A stretch of DNA of 64,000 bases. Source: Anabaena catenula FACHB-362 (GTDB lineage Bacteria; Cyanobacteriota; Cyanobacteriia; Cyanobacteriales; Nostocaceae). A model generated the notes under the pieces. That model saw only the letters and a list, made by a program, of their open reading frames with translations. It had not been told where the DNA came from and did not search any database. Position 1 is the first letter of the stretch. The number at the start of each line of letters is the position of its first letter. Below, in pieces: positions 43,699-51,734 of the stretch. The translations under genes were made by a program, and so were the position numbers. The stretch covers positions 1 through 64,000 of the forward strand of contig NZ_JACJTQ010000011.1 of the NCBI RefSeq assembly GCF_014698735.1, given 5' to 3'.

Positions 43699-45708
43699 CT
43701 AAAAGTTTTCTTTTCTATAGCCAAAACCATATTTAGTACAAAGACTCTTTAACTGTGTTGACAGTCCAGGAGGTCCACAGAAAAATACATCAACTTTATT
43801 GGGTGCGTGTTGTTTTGCTAAGTCACTAAAAATCTCATCCCAATCTGGACGACCAGTTTTTGTGCGACTCTTTAAGCCTGTGATTAAATCAACCTTTGTC
43901 CGAGAATGCATCAAATCCATCGCCACAAACAAAGTACTAGACTTCATATCTGATTTTTGCTGTGCGCCTGTTAGATATAAGTTTAGATCAAAGAGTTTGT
44001 TAGTGTCTTCGGCTTCAATTTCTGATAACAGTTCAACGAACCATTCAAATGCATTTTGTTCTCGATTTAGCCAGTAAAAATGTACCTTCTTCAAATTGAT
44101 GTTAGAAGAATTATGTTGATTGCGGTACAAAATACTTTTCAGGATAGAAGCAAAGGGAGTTACACCAATACCAGCACCAATTAACACAGCATATTTAGAT
44201 TCAAAAATATGTGTACTTGGTGTACCATAAGGCCCATCTAAATAAACCGGAACTCCCTGCTCAGGTTGAGAACTACTTGAACGTATCCATTCTTCCCTTT
44301 GCTCTCGAAAAAGTTGATATAACTTACCAGTCCAACTTCCTGCTGCGCGTATATGTAAAGATAAGACATCTGGTCTTTCCGGGGCGCTACTAATTGTAAA
44401 TGGATGCCATTCATATTTGGAAATACTGGGACATTTAATAAATAAATAGTCTCCTGGTTGATAGTTGAAAGCTCCTGGACGTTGAACTTCTAAACCTAAA
44501 ACTTTAGATGGGAGTAAAGAGGCATTAACTACAACAGTTGCTTGTTTTGTTGCCCGCCAACGGATAACTAATTCAATCACAAATCCCAGTCCAGGGAATA
44601 ACACCCACTGCCAAAAAACTGGCCCATGAATTAATGCCAGGATAAACCACAAACCGTACCCCATGTGAGCTATATAGAAAAGCGCAAATTTCCCACCTTG
44701 TCGGATAGGTGCTTGCGCTGTTACCCACATAATTGTGAAAACTAGCAGTAATAAAAATCCCGATAAACCAGCTTTTGTCCCCAATAAACTTTGTAGAAAG
44801 GGCGCAGGTAAGGTACTGTAATTGAGAAAATGTGCGATCGTATGCACAATTGCCAAGGCAAACATGACTTGACCTATAAGCTTATGAAACTCGATGCTTT
44901 CGTCTATGGGTAAATAGTCATTAAGGCTACTTTTGCGAAGCCAAGTCATAAAATGCCGTAGCATGGGGATGAGAATCAGCGCCCCGTTGAAGTTAAGTGT
45001 TGCACCACAACCTCTGGCAATTTGAACATATACATTTGCTCCTAAATCTGCATATCGCTCAACTGCCCCGAAGAAAAGAAATATATTGACAGCAACATAG
45101 AGGGCTAAAAAAGCTATTTTGACCCAATTGTTTTCAATGTAATGCTTGATGTAATCTTTTTTTGTCCGCTTTTTTTCTGGGGAAGTAACTGTTTGAGAGT
45201 TTTGCTTGTGAGGTCTGAGCCAGCTAACAGGGCTGACGGTCATTGCTTCAATTAAATCAGGAAATTTGCCGATTAAACCTTTAAATTCTGCAAAAGAAAT
45301 TTCCCCACTGTTGTCGCTGTCAGCTTCTAGAAACAATATATCGACTAAATCGTTAATTTGTTCCGGTTTGAAACTGAGATTATTTTCATTCAGACTCGCA
45401 GTAATCAAATGAGCAATTTCTGCTTTATCAATGCAATCATCCCCGTTGATATCATGTAATTGATAAGCAAATTTTAGTTTCTCTTCTGTAGTCGCAAAAA
45501 CAAGTTTTTCTACAGCAGCTAAAAATTCTTCTATTTTGATAGTGCCACTGTTATCAGTATCAAATATGGAAAAGAGTCTGTCGGCAAAATATTCGTCTTT
45601 CAAGCCTAATGATTTCTTAAACTCTGCTTGATCAACTTGTTTATCTTCTCCAGCAATCTTGGTAAATACCCGTTTCAATTCTTCTAAAGTTTGTCTGGGG
45701 GTTTCCAT
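43699..45708 (-). CDS. EF-hand NADPH oxidase (NOX5-like)
   Basis: A 669-aa transmembrane ferric reductase/NADPH oxidase. Three canonical EF-hands: D50TDNSGTIKIEE, D86INGDDCIDKAE and D130SDNSGEISFAE, plus a degenerate first hand. The ferric-reductase membrane domain (about 195-385) has bis-haem His pairs with NOX spacing: His275/His289 and His348/His361. The FAD motif HPFTISSAP is at 435-443, the NADPH motif GAGIGVTPF at 511-519, and CGPPG with a terminal Phe669 completes the NOX pattern. It would move electrons from NADPH across the membrane to O2 in response to Ca2+; superoxide output has not been shown here. It is the first gene of the downstream co-directional row. Confidence 0.93.
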   Translation of the reverse strand: METPRQTLEELKRVFTKIAGEDKQVDQAEFKKSLGLKDEYFADRLFSIFDTDNSGTIKIEEFLAAVEKLVFATTEEKLKFAYQLHDINGDDCIDKAEIAHLITASLNENNLSFKPEQINDLVDILFLEADSDNSGEISFAEFKGLIGKFPDLIEAMTVSPVSWLRPHKQNSQTVTSPEKKRTKKDYIKHYIENNWVKIAFLALYVAVNIFLFFGAVERYADLGANVYVQIARGCGATLNFNGALILIPMLRHFMTWLRKSSLNDYLPIDESIEFHKLIGQVMFALAIVHTIAHFLNYSTLPAPFLQSLLGTKAGLSGFLLLLVFTIMWVTAQAPIRQGGKFALFYIAHMGYGLWFILALIHGPVFWQWVLFPGLGFVIELVIRWRATKQATVVVNASLLPSKVLGLEVQRPGAFNYQPGDYLFIKCPSISKYEWHPFTISSAPERPDVLSLHIRAAGSWTGKLYQLFREQREEWIRSSSSQPEQGVPVYLDGPYGTPSTHIFESKYAVLIGAGIGVTPFASILKSILYRNQHNSSNINLKKVHFYWLNREQNAFEWFVELLSEIEAEDTNKLFDLNLYLTGAQQKSDMKSSTLFVAMDLMHSRTKVDLITGLKSRTKTGRPDWDEIFSDLAKQHAPNKVDVFFCGPPGLSTQLKSLCTKYGFGYRKENF

Positions 45709-46098
45709 TGTTTATTTATCTGGTTTTATCTATTACTAATTGGTATTTATTTAACCTTATTCAAAATGGGATTGAAAAGGTTTTTATTAGAGGATGTTTG
45801 AAAAATCCAAAATGTTATGCTGTAGCAAAATAGCATAGTGTATATAGCTAGAGCAAAATGTATTCCTGACAGCTAGTATCTCATAAATTGACGAAAAAGC
45901 AAGATTCTTTCATCTTAAAGCTGATAAATTATCAACAAGCTATCAATAAAGAGCATGGTATCAAGATATATACATATTTTTTTAACATCTGCGTAACGTA
46001 TTTCCACAATTTGTGCGTCGCAGCGGTTTTGCGGCTTGCTTATTAATATCAAATCAAGTCGCAGAAGTCTAAAAATTAAGTTTTTATAAAAATAGTTA
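45709..46098. other. Intergenic region upstream of NOX
   Basis: About 390 bp between the pilin array and the NOX gene, both minus strand, so the NOX promoter should be here. It holds the repeat tttttattagaggatgtttgaaaaa (45781-45805), shared with 31560. A frame at 45915-46148 is open but overlaps the pilin gene end in another frame and is not judged coding. Confidence 0.45.
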
Positions 46099-46692
46099 TT
46101 ATAGTTCTGTAATATCTCTAGTTCCTTCAGGACATACAGGAACACCATTTTTTAAGATGGGATTTGCTGGACGGGTAGCAGTAAAGAATTTACTTTCACA
46201 AAGAACTGCTATTGTCGTAAGTTTAATTTTATTATTTTCCTTGACAGGAACAACGAAAACAGCACCAACGAAAGTTATAAGAGGGCTAGAATGTGTTAAT
46301 GTATAATGAAAATTCAACCAAATCTTATGATGATATTGTCCAAATTCATGTTTAGCAATACCATAATTAAAAGCAGCTTTTGATGTCGCAATTGTAGAAT
46401 AGTTGTAGTTTATGGTTTGCTCTAAAATTCCTAAGTCTAATTTAGAGATAGTTTTAGAAAAACGACCATTTTCTAAAAAGTAAGCTTGTTGAGCTTTATT
46501 TATAGCGTTAGTATATTGCTTACCTTCTGATGATACATCACGGCTGGGCAGGTTTAAAAATGATGGGTAAGCCAAGGCACTTAAAATACCAATAACTATA
46601 GTTACTCCTAACAGTTCCCACCATGTAAAGCCATCATGATCATTGTTTTTGAATAGATGTTGGAGTAGTTTTCTGGAAAATTGTGTGTTCAT
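46099..46692 (-). CDS. Type IV pilin-like protein, array member 1 (last of operon)
   Basis: A 197-aa prepilin of the Pilin_GH type. A 21-residue leader ends with Gly21, then Phe22 (+1) and Glu26 (+5) in GFTWWELL, followed by the hydrophobic helix VTIVIGILSALAY. The globular part has YTNAINKAQQAYFLENGRFSKTISKLDLG, the conserved FNYGIA strand, a divergent segment and VGAVFVVPVKENNKIKL. A terminal loop has two Cys (CESKFF ... PVCPEG) that probably form a D-region disulphide. The tail differs slightly from its siblings (TRDITEL). It is exported and assembled by a pilus or secretion machinery encoded elsewhere. Confidence 0.88.
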   Translation of the reverse strand: MNTQFSRKLLQHLFKNNDHDGFTWWELLGVTIVIGILSALAYPSFLNLPSRDVSSEGKQYTNAINKAQQAYFLENGRFSKTISKLDLGILEQTINYNYSTIATSKAAFNYGIAKHEFGQYHHKIWLNFHYTLTHSSPLITFVGAVFVVPVKENNKIKLTTIAVLCESKFFTATRPANPILKNGVPVCPEGTRDITEL

Positions 46693-46695
46693 AAG

Positions 46696-47283
46696 TTACT
46701 CAATTGTGCTAGTTCCTTCAGGACATATAGGAACGCCATCTTTTAAGATTGGACGTGCTGGAAGGGTAGCAGTAAAGAATTTACTTTCACAACGAACTGA
46801 TATTGTCGTAAGTTTAATTTTATTATTTTCCTTGACAGGAACAACGAAAACAGCACCAACAACAGTTCTAAGAGGCATAGAACGAGATGTAATTATAATA
46901 TGAAAATTCAACCAAATATTTTTCCTATATTGTGGATATTCATGTCTGGGAATACCATAATTAAAAGCAGCTTTTGATGTTGCAATCGTAGAATAGTTGT
47001 AGAATATGGTTTGCTCTGAAATTCCTAAGCCTAATTTAGACATAGTTTTAGAAAAACGACCATTTTCTAAAAAGTAAGCTTGTTGACCTCTATTCATAGA
47101 GCCAGTATATTGCCTACCTTCTGATCTAGGAATGTTGGGCTGGGTTAAAAATGATGGTAAAGCCCAGACAGTTAAAATACCAATAATTATAGTTACTACT
47201 AACAGTTCCCACCCTGTAAAGCCATCATGATCATTGTTTTTGAATAGATGTTGGAGTAGTTTTCTGGAAAATTGTGTGTTCAT
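46696..47283 (-). CDS. Type IV pilin-like protein, array member 2
   Basis: A 195-aa paralogue. The leader is identical to member 1 up to the cleavage Gly; Glu is at +5 (GFTGWELLVV). The middle reads PRHEYPQYRKNIWLNF then a variable IIITSRSMPLRTV, flanked by conserved AAFNYGI and VGAVFVVPVKENN. The terminal Cys loop reads CESKFFTATLPARPILKDGVPIC. It is 3 bp downstream of member 3's stop, so translation is likely coupled. Confidence 0.88.
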   Translation of the reverse strand: MNTQFSRKLLQHLFKNNDHDGFTGWELLVVTIIIGILTVWALPSFLTQPNIPRSEGRQYTGSMNRGQQAYFLENGRFSKTMSKLGLGISEQTIFYNYSTIATSKAAFNYGIPRHEYPQYRKNIWLNFHIIITSRSMPLRTVVGAVFVVPVKENNKIKLTTISVRCESKFFTATLPARPILKDGVPICPEGTSTIE

Positions 47284-47286
47284 AAT

Positions 47287-47904
47287 TTACTCAATTTCTC
47301 TAGTTCCTTCAGGACATACAGGAACACCATTTTTTAAGATGGGATTTGCTGGACGGATAGCAGTAAATTCTTTACTTTCACAAAGAACTGCTATTGTCGT
47401 AAGTTCAATTTTATTATTTTCCTTGACAGGAACAACGAAAACAGCACCAACGAAAGTTGGAACAGTTATACTAGTAGATGTAGTTGTAATATGAAAATTT
47501 AACCAAATATTATGCCTATATTTTGGATATTTATGTCTGGCAATACCATAATTAAAAGCAGCTTTTGATGTTGCAATCGTAGAATATTTGTAGTTTATGC
47601 TGTTGTAGTTTATTCTGTTGTTAATGTCTTGCTCTGAAATTCCTAAGCCTAATTTAGAGATAGTTTTAGAAAAACGACCATTTTCTAAAAAGTAAGCTTG
47701 TTGAGATCTATTTAGCGAGCCAGTATATTGCTTACCTACTGATGATATAGCAATGCCGGGCCGGGTTAAAAATGATGGTAAAGCCCAGACAGTTAAAATA
47801 CCAATAATTATAGTTACTACTAACAGTTCCCACCCTGTAAAGCCATCATGATCGTTGTTTTTGAATAGCTCTTGGAGTAGTTTTCTGGAAAATTGTGTGT
47901 TCAT
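47287..47904 (-). CDS. Type IV pilin-like protein, array member 3
   Basis: A 205-aa paralogue with the same leader (LLQELF variant) and Glu at +5. It carries a 10-residue insertion (NRINYNSINYK) in the region after SEQ, where siblings have YNYS; the insertion is a tandem duplication of the Tyr-Asn-Ser unit. The variable segment reads ARHKYPKYRHNIWLNFHITTTSTSITVPTF. The terminal Cys loop is conserved. Spacing to member 4 is 5 bp. Confidence 0.88.
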   Translation of the reverse strand: MNTQFSRKLLQELFKNNDHDGFTGWELLVVTIIIGILTVWALPSFLTRPGIAISSVGKQYTGSLNRSQQAYFLENGRFSKTISKLGLGISEQDINNRINYNSINYKYSTIATSKAAFNYGIARHKYPKYRHNIWLNFHITTTSTSITVPTFVGAVFVVPVKENNKIELTTIAVLCESKEFTAIRPANPILKNGVPVCPEGTREIE

Positions 47905-47909
47905 AGGTT

Positions 47910-48551
47910 TTATTGTTTTGTAATATCTACAGTTCCTTCACCACATACCGGAACGCCATCTTTTAATATGGGATTTGCTGGACGGGTAGTAGTAAATTCT
48001 TTACTTTCACAGATGATTGACACAGTTTCAGTTTGCTCTTTTGCTGTTACAGGTATAGTAGTTCTTCCACCACATACCGGAACGCCATTTCTTAAGATTG
48101 GTTCTGTTGGAAGGAGATTACCTAATATATCATCAAAACATATAATTGTTACATTGGCATTAGGGGTCATAAATACAGCACCGATATAGTTTTTAAACTT
48201 GTCTGTTCGTGCAATTCCGTAATTATATACAGAACTTGTACCCATTTTGATGAAATAGTTATATTTATTAGTCTGATTGGCAATTCCTAAACCCAATTCT
48301 GGTAATGATTTGGAGAATTTGTTATTTTCTGAAAAGTACGCTTGTTGACCACGGTTCATAGAAGCAACATATATTTTACCTTCAGATAATTTTAATTCTG
48401 AGCTAGTTTGTACAATAAATGATGGTAGTGCTATAGCAGCTAAAACTAAGATAATTATGAATACTAATAAGACTTGCCACCAGGTAAAACCCTGCTCATT
48501 CTTTTTATTAAGAATATGTTGGAGTAGTTTTCTGGAAAATTGTGTGTTCAT
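47910..48551 (-). CDS. Divergent type IV pilin-like protein, array member 4
   Basis: A 213-aa member that differs most. At +5 it has Gln in place of the canonical Glu (GFTWWQVLLV), which is rare in pilins and otherwise known in minor or tip-type pseudopilins such as GspK. The C-terminal Cys-loop module is present twice: once as CFDDILGNLLPTEPILRNGVPVC and again as CESKEFTTTRPANPILKDGVPVC, separated by an insert with TAKEQTETVS. Its central domain (YVASMNRGQQAYFSENNKFSKSLPELGLG) is only distantly similar. It may be a minor or tip pilin. Confidence 0.85.
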   Translation of the reverse strand: MNTQFSRKLLQHILNKKNEQGFTWWQVLLVFIIILVLAAIALPSFIVQTSSELKLSEGKIYVASMNRGQQAYFSENNKFSKSLPELGLGIANQTNKYNYFIKMGTSSVYNYGIARTDKFKNYIGAVFMTPNANVTIICFDDILGNLLPTEPILRNGVPVCGGRTTIPVTAKEQTETVSIICESKEFTTTRPANPILKDGVPVCGEGTVDITKQ

Positions 48552-48554
48552 AAT

Positions 48555-49151
48555 TTACTCAATTTCTCTAGTTCCTTCAGGACATACAGGAACACCATTT
48601 TTTAAGATGGGATTTGCTGGACGGGTAGCAGTAAAGAATTTACTTTCACAAAGAACTGCTATTGTCGTCAGTTTAATTTTATTATTTTCCTTGACAGGAA
48701 CAACGAAAACAGCACCAACAACAGTTATAAGAAGTGTAGAAGAAGATGTATAATGAGAATTAAACCAACTATTATGATGATGTTGTGCATATTCATGTCT
48801 GGCAATACCATAATTAAAAGCAGCTTTTGATGTCGCAATCGTAGAATAGTTGTAGTTTATGCTGTTGTTCATGGTTTGCTCTAAACTTCCTAAGTCTAAT
48901 TTAGAGATAGTTTTAGAAAAACGACCATTTTCTAAAAAGTAAGCTTGTTGAGATCTATTTAGCGAGCCAGTATATAGCCTACTTTCTGATGATACAGCAC
49001 GGCCGGGCTGGTTTAAAAATGATGGTAAAGCCAAGACACTTAAAATACCAATAATTATAGTTACTACTAACACTTCCCACCATGTAAAGCCATCATGATC
49101 ATTGTTTTTGAATAGATGTTGGAGTAGTTTTCTGGAAAATTGTGTGTTCAT
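48555..49151 (-). CDS. Type IV pilin-like protein, array member 5
   Basis: A 198-aa paralogue; leader as in member 1, Glu at +5 (GFTWWEVL). The variable segment reads ARHEYAQHHHNSWFNSHYTSSSTLLITV. The C-terminal Cys loop is identical in sequence to members 3 and 6. It is 3 bp from member 6, and its 3' end and the following 5' end are nearly identical in DNA to those of its neighbours. Confidence 0.88.
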   Translation of the reverse strand: MNTQFSRKLLQHLFKNNDHDGFTWWEVLVVTIIIGILSVLALPSFLNQPGRAVSSESRLYTGSLNRSQQAYFLENGRFSKTISKLDLGSLEQTMNNSINYNYSTIATSKAAFNYGIARHEYAQHHHNSWFNSHYTSSSTLLITVVGAVFVVPVKENNKIKLTTIAVLCESKFFTATRPANPILKNGVPVCPEGTREIE

Positions 49152-49154
49152 AAT

Positions 49155-49727
49155 TTACTCAATTTCTCTAGTTCCTTCAGGACATACAGGAACACCATTT
49201 TTTAAGATGGGATTTGCTGGACGGGTAGCAGTAAAGAATTTACTTTCACAAAGAACTGCTATTGTCGTCAGTTTAATTTTATTATTTTCCTTGACAGGAA
49301 CAACAAAAGCAGCACCAACGAAAGTTATAAGAGGTTTAGAATGAAAATTAAACCCACTATTATCACGAGAATCATATTTACGTCTGGCAATACCATAATT
49401 AAAAGCAGCTTTTGATGTTGCAATCGTAGAATAGTTGTATTTCGTGGTTTGCTCTGGAATTCCTAAGTCTAATTTAGAGATAGTTTTAGAAAAACGACCA
49501 TTTTCTAAAAAGTAAGTTTGTTGACCTCTATTCATAGAGCCAGTATATTGTTTAGCTTCTGATGATCCAGCACGGGCGGGTTCGTTTAAAAATGATGATG
49601 ATCCAGCCCAGACAGTTAAAATACCAATAATTATAGTTACTACTAACAGTTCCCACCCTGTAAAGCCATCATGATCATTATTTTTGAATAGATGTTGGAG
49701 TAGTTTTCTGGAAAATTGTGTGTTCAT
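49155..49727 (-). CDS. Type IV pilin-like protein, array member 6 (first of operon)
   Basis: A 190-aa paralogue; leader identical, Glu at +5 (GFTGWELLVV). The post-helix part carries GSSSFLNEPARAGSSEAKQ, and the variable segment is the shortest of the set: ARRKYDSRDNSGFNFHSKPLITF. Transcription of the array probably begins upstream of it, through or beyond the decayed copy. The gene is intact. Confidence 0.88.
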   Translation of the reverse strand: MNTQFSRKLLQHLFKNNDHDGFTGWELLVVTIIIGILTVWAGSSSFLNEPARAGSSEAKQYTGSMNRGQQTYFLENGRFSKTISKLDLGIPEQTTKYNYSTIATSKAAFNYGIARRKYDSRDNSGFNFHSKPLITFVGAAFVVPVKENNKIKLTTIAVLCESKFFTATRPANPILKNGVPVCPEGTREIE

Positions 49728-49732
49728 AGTTA

Positions 49733-49962
49733 TTATTGTTTTGTAATATCTACAGTTCCTTCACCACATACCGGAACGCCATTTCTTAAGATTGGTTCTC
49801 TTGGACGGAGATTACCTAATATGTCAAAACATATATTAATTAGTGTTATGGCTTATAAATACAGCCCCGATATAGTGTTTAAACTTGTGTATTCGTCAAG
49901 TTACGTAATTATATACAGAACTTAGACCCATTTTGATGAAATAGTTATATTGATTAATCTGA
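49733..49962 (-). pseudogene. Decayed pilin copy (member-4 type)
   Basis: DNA closely similar to the 3' half of array member 4 (for example ccgtaattatatacagaact and ggaacgccatttcttaagattggttct). On the minus strand the frame runs NQYNYFIKMGLSSVYNY and is then broken by stops and frameshifts. The 5' end (leader and helix) is missing and only one Cys-loop module survives. It shows that a second member-4-type gene once preceded member 6. Confidence 0.8.
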
Positions 49963-50040
49963 CGTGACTTGTGCGTAAGTCCTAGATATTACTCCTGCAT
50001 TTGAATCTCCCCGTCGTTGCATCTCTATGTCAATAAAACT

Positions 50041-50054
50041 GTAACAAAAACTAC
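50041..50054 (+). promoter_or_regulatory. Candidate NtcA-binding site upstream of gdhA
   Basis: GTAACAAAAACTAC is a perfect GTA-N8-TAC match to the nitrogen regulator NtcA's consensus. It lies 84 bp upstream of the chosen gdhA start codon. A TAN3T-type -10 (TAAGCT, 50084-50089) is 29 bp downstream, longer than the usual 20-24 bp of activated promoters, so it might instead repress or be a chance match in AT-rich DNA. Confidence 0.45.
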
Positions 50055-50137
50055 AAAATTGATATTTTCTTAAAAAAAGAGGGTAAGCTAATCATATAAA
50101 TCCGGTTCACGAAAATAGCGTGATGAGGAGTTCTCTT

Positions 50138-51427
50138 ATGGTTACAACGTCTCGCCCAGTCTGGGAAAATCACTCTCCAGCGCATATTTGCCCATTTGAC
50201 CAAGCTTGTAGTTATTTAGAATGGGCTGCGAAAGAATTGACACTAGATTCTGGTATAGTAGAAATACTTAGCCATCCCCGGAAGGTGGTGACAGTTTCCA
50301 TTCCGGTAAAAATGGATAATGGAGAAGTGCGAGTTCTCGCTGGACATCGAGTACAGCATTCCGATATTTTAGGCCCATATAAAGGTGGAATTCGCTACCA
50401 TCAGGCTGTAACACTGCGGGAAGTTTCAGCTTTAGCAATGTTAATGACTTGGAAATGTGCGTTGTTGGGTATTCCCTACGGTGGTGCCAAGGGTGGAATT
50501 CCCATAGATCCTAAACAGTACAGCGTGGGGGAATTAGAACGCATTAGTCGCCGTTATATTAGTGAGTTAATTAAAGATATTGGTCCTTCCGTAGATATAC
50601 CCGCGCCAGATATGGGTACTTCAGCCCGTGAAATGGCCTGGATGATGGATACTTATTCTGTTAATGTTGGTCATTCTGTACCAGGTGTGGTGACTGGTAA
50701 GCCGCTTTCTGTTGGTGGTTCTCTCGGAAGGGAAATGGCTACGGGCAGAGGTGTAATGATTATTGTCCGTGAAGCCCTGGCAGAGCAAGGTAAATCCCTT
50801 GAAGGTGTGCGAGTTGCGATTCAAGGTTTCGGTAATGTAGGCGGGGCTGCGGCTGAATTATTACACAATGCAGGAGCAAAAATTATTGCTGTTTCCAGTG
50901 GTGCTGGAGGTGTATTTTCGGAAGTTGGTCTTGATATTCCGGCTTTGAAAGCCTACGCTGCTGTAAACCACAGAAGTGTTGTCGGTTTCCCCCAAGCTAC
51001 ACCAATTAGTAATGCAGATTTACTGACTTTACCTTGTGATGTCTTGATTCCCGCAGCCTTGGAAAATCAAATTACTGAGGAAAATGTCCATCAGATACAA
51101 GCCCAGTTTATTGCTGAAGCTGCTAATGGCCCTGTGACATTGGAAGCAAATCAAGTCCTAGAAGCGCGTGGTGTAACGGTTTTACCGGATATTTTAGCCA
51201 ATGCTGGTGGTGTAGTGGTGAGTTATCTAGAATGGGTACAGGGACTTTCTTACCTGTTCTGGGATGAAGAACGAGTGAACCGGGAAATGGAACATTTGAT
51301 GGTACAGGCTTACCGCAAGGTGATTGAACAGTCGAAAGCACGGCGGGTGAATCTGCGGTTAGCTGCTTATACTCTGGGTGTGGGTAGAGTCGCCCAGGCT
51401 TTGACTGATAGAGGTTTGTATCCTTAG
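50138..51427 (+). CDS. gdhA: Glutamate dehydrogenase (Glu/Leu/Phe/Val dehydrogenase family)
   Basis: A 429-aa enzyme that interconverts 2-oxoglutarate plus ammonium with glutamate, probably with NADP(H). The substrate domain has GPYKGGIRYH and the catalytic MTWKCALLGIPYGGAKGGI with its Lys; the Asp in PAPDMGTS is present; the coenzyme domain has GFGNVGG. Leucine dehydrogenase-type members are shorter, favouring GDH. An optimal gaggag Shine-Dalgarno at 50125-50130 sits 7 bp ahead of the ATG at 50138, so the upstream in-frame GTG (50120) was not used. It is divergent from the pilin array, with a candidate NtcA box upstream. Confidence 0.92.
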   Translation: MVTTSRPVWENHSPAHICPFDQACSYLEWAAKELTLDSGIVEILSHPRKVVTVSIPVKMDNGEVRVLAGHRVQHSDILGPYKGGIRYHQAVTLREVSALAMLMTWKCALLGIPYGGAKGGIPIDPKQYSVGELERISRRYISELIKDIGPSVDIPAPDMGTSAREMAWMMDTYSVNVGHSVPGVVTGKPLSVGGSLGREMATGRGVMIIVREALAEQGKSLEGVRVAIQGFGNVGGAAAELLHNAGAKIIAVSSGAGGVFSEVGLDIPALKAYAAVNHRSVVGFPQATPISNADLLTLPCDVLIPAALENQITEENVHQIQAQFIAEAANGPVTLEANQVLEARGVTVLPDILANAGGVVVSYLEWVQGLSYLFWDEERVNREMEHLMVQAYRKVIEQSKARRVNLRLAAYTLGVGRVAQALTDRGLYP

Positions 51428-51509
51428 TTGTACAGCAGCGTTCAGTGTTCAGTATGGGTTTAGCATTGCTAAACCCGTACAAATGTAAATGTAAAGATAT
51501 TTCCCAGTC

Positions 51510-51694
51510 CATACTTGTCGGTTAAGCTAAAAACATTAAATCAGGTAGGTTGGGAAGCAATACTTGTCGGTTAAGCTAAAAACATTAAATAAGGTAGGTT
51601 GGGTTGACGTTAGGAAACCCAACATTTACGGACTTTTGTTGGGTTGCGCTATCGCTTAACCCAACCTACAAAAACTCTTAACCGAACAGTATTG
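51510..51694. mobile_element. CAATAC-family MITE-like element, internally duplicated
   Basis: A 185-bp element. Ends: catacttgtcggttaag on the left and, inverted, caatactgttcggttaag on the right, like the element at 2305. The left 44-nt unit is present twice (51511-51554 and 51560-51603), and the rest is a gttgggtt...aacccaac palindrome. It is flanked on both sides by the identical 11-mer atttcccagtc (51499-51509 and 51695-51705), a target-site duplication. Confidence 0.75.
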
Positions 51695-51734
51695 ATTTCC
51701 CAGTCATGTCTTTACACTTACATTCATTTTCTAA

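Noticed and set aside
45915-46148. 77-aa minus-strand frame
   Set aside because: It overlaps the 3' end of the last pilin gene in another frame and has no homology signal.
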